Source: Sphingomonas sp. CROZ-RG-20F-R02-07
GTDB lineage: Bacteria > Pseudomonadota > Alphaproteobacteria > Sphingomonadales > Sphingomonadaceae
Assembly (NCBI RefSeq): GCF_022662335.1
Contig: NZ_JAKNQJ010000007.1
Location: 1 to 64,000 of the forward strand
Length of the DNA: 64,000 nucleotides
Reading direction: 5' to 3'
The stretch's first letter is position 1. Every line of letters starts with the position of its first letter. The translations under genes were made by a program, and so were the position numbers. Below, piece after piece: positions 63,733 through 64,000 of the stretch. Below the pieces are notes generated by a model. That model saw nothing but the letters and a program-made list of their open reading frames with translations, searched no databases and had not been told where the DNA came from.

Positions 63733-64000
63733 TCAGCGCACCTTGACGGTGGGAACGACCGACATGCCCGGCCCGATCGCATAGCGGCGCGGATCGGCGC
63801 CGTTCTTGACGTCGAAGAGGATGCGCACCGGTACGCGCTGCACCACCTTCACGTAATTGCCCGTGGCATTCTGCGGCGGCAGCAGCGCGAACGCCTGCCC
63901 CGCGCCGCGCTGGATCGAATCGACATGCCCGACGAAATCGACCCCGGGATAGGCATCGACATGGATCGCCACGCCCTGCCCGATCTGCATATGGGTGAGC
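63733..64000 (-). CDS. emrA: EmrA-like HlyD-family adaptor, C-terminal part (runs off window)
   Basis: Only the last part is inside the window. It reads LTHMQIGQGVAIHVDAYPGV, DFVGHVDSIQRGAGQAFALL and PVRILFDVKNGADP, ending SVVPTVKVR. These are the beta-barrel and membrane-proximal signatures of EmrA-type membrane fusion proteins (Q-x-V-x-I-x-V-D-A-Y-P-G; G-x-V-x-x-I-x-x-G-x-G-x-x-F-A-L-L-P-P-x-N-A-T-G). It joins EmrB to the outer-membrane factor. The first 270 residues or so lie beyond the window. Confidence 0.88.
   Translation of the reverse strand, partial: LTHMQIGQGVAIHVDAYPGVDFVGHVDSIQRGAGQAFALLPPQNATGNYVKVVQRVPVRILFDVKNGADPRRYAIGPGMSVVPTVKVR

Overview
The window is high-GC DNA with short intergenic gaps and many ATGA/GTGA start-stop overlaps. 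Two TonB-dependent receptors, a GCG_CRPN small secreted protein, an HpnL/Dxs pair, DHA2-type and RND efflux operons and an MlaA lipoprotein all point to an alphaproteobacterium of the order Sphingomonadales, most likely a Sphingomonas-like chromosome. This is inferred from gene content, because no rRNA gene is present.

Layout. 1-1420: the first 22 codons of dxs, an HpnL-like membrane protein and a small hypothetical protein. 1427-16085: a 14-gene divergon. The minus arm has eight genes (five glycosyltransferases, three nucleotide-sugar SDR epimerases or decarboxylases). The plus arm has six (histidine phosphatase, methyltransferase, clan GH-A-like glycosidase, zinc-type dehydrogenase, Gfo/Idh oxidoreductase, PRTase-kinase fusion). 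All 12 internal junctions overlap by 4 or 1 nt. The product is unknown. 16229-31938: a secreted CocE/acylase-type hydrolase, an RND efflux operon ending in an EF-hand protein, a TonB receptor, an SLC13 permease with a ClC channel, and the start of an ECF sigma/membrane protein/metal-sensor trio that runs to 32778.

32888-41955 is the clearest functional discovery. A LacI regulator, MFS permease, TonB receptor, aldo/keto reductase, SsuD-like flavin monooxygenase and GH31 enzyme with all sulfoquinovosidase signature residues form a likely oxidative sulfoquinovose (sulfo-SMO) pathway. The model is: a sulfoquinovoside crosses the outer membrane by the receptor, crosses the inner membrane by the MFS permease, is hydrolysed by the GH31 enzyme, desulfonated by the monooxygenase to 6-oxo-glucose plus sulfite, and reduced to glucose by the aldo/keto reductase. 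The 12-mer GACACCGTTGTC lies before the MFS gene, and its exact reverse complement lies at the start of the catabolic operon, so these are good candidate LacI operators.

42165-49338: MFS, Gfo/Idh, SDR, a TesA-like esterase and a YbbA/YbbP-like ABC system. 49344-51656: decayed kdpDE remnants, several small genes and tRNA-Arg(CCT). 51716-56003: MlaA, DUF1178, nitrilase-family amidase, glutaredoxin, ComF and a methyltransferase. 56000-60263: an EAL phosphodiesterase, TPR histidine kinase and response regulator operon. 60636-64000: an EmrAB/OMF efflux operon that continues past the window.
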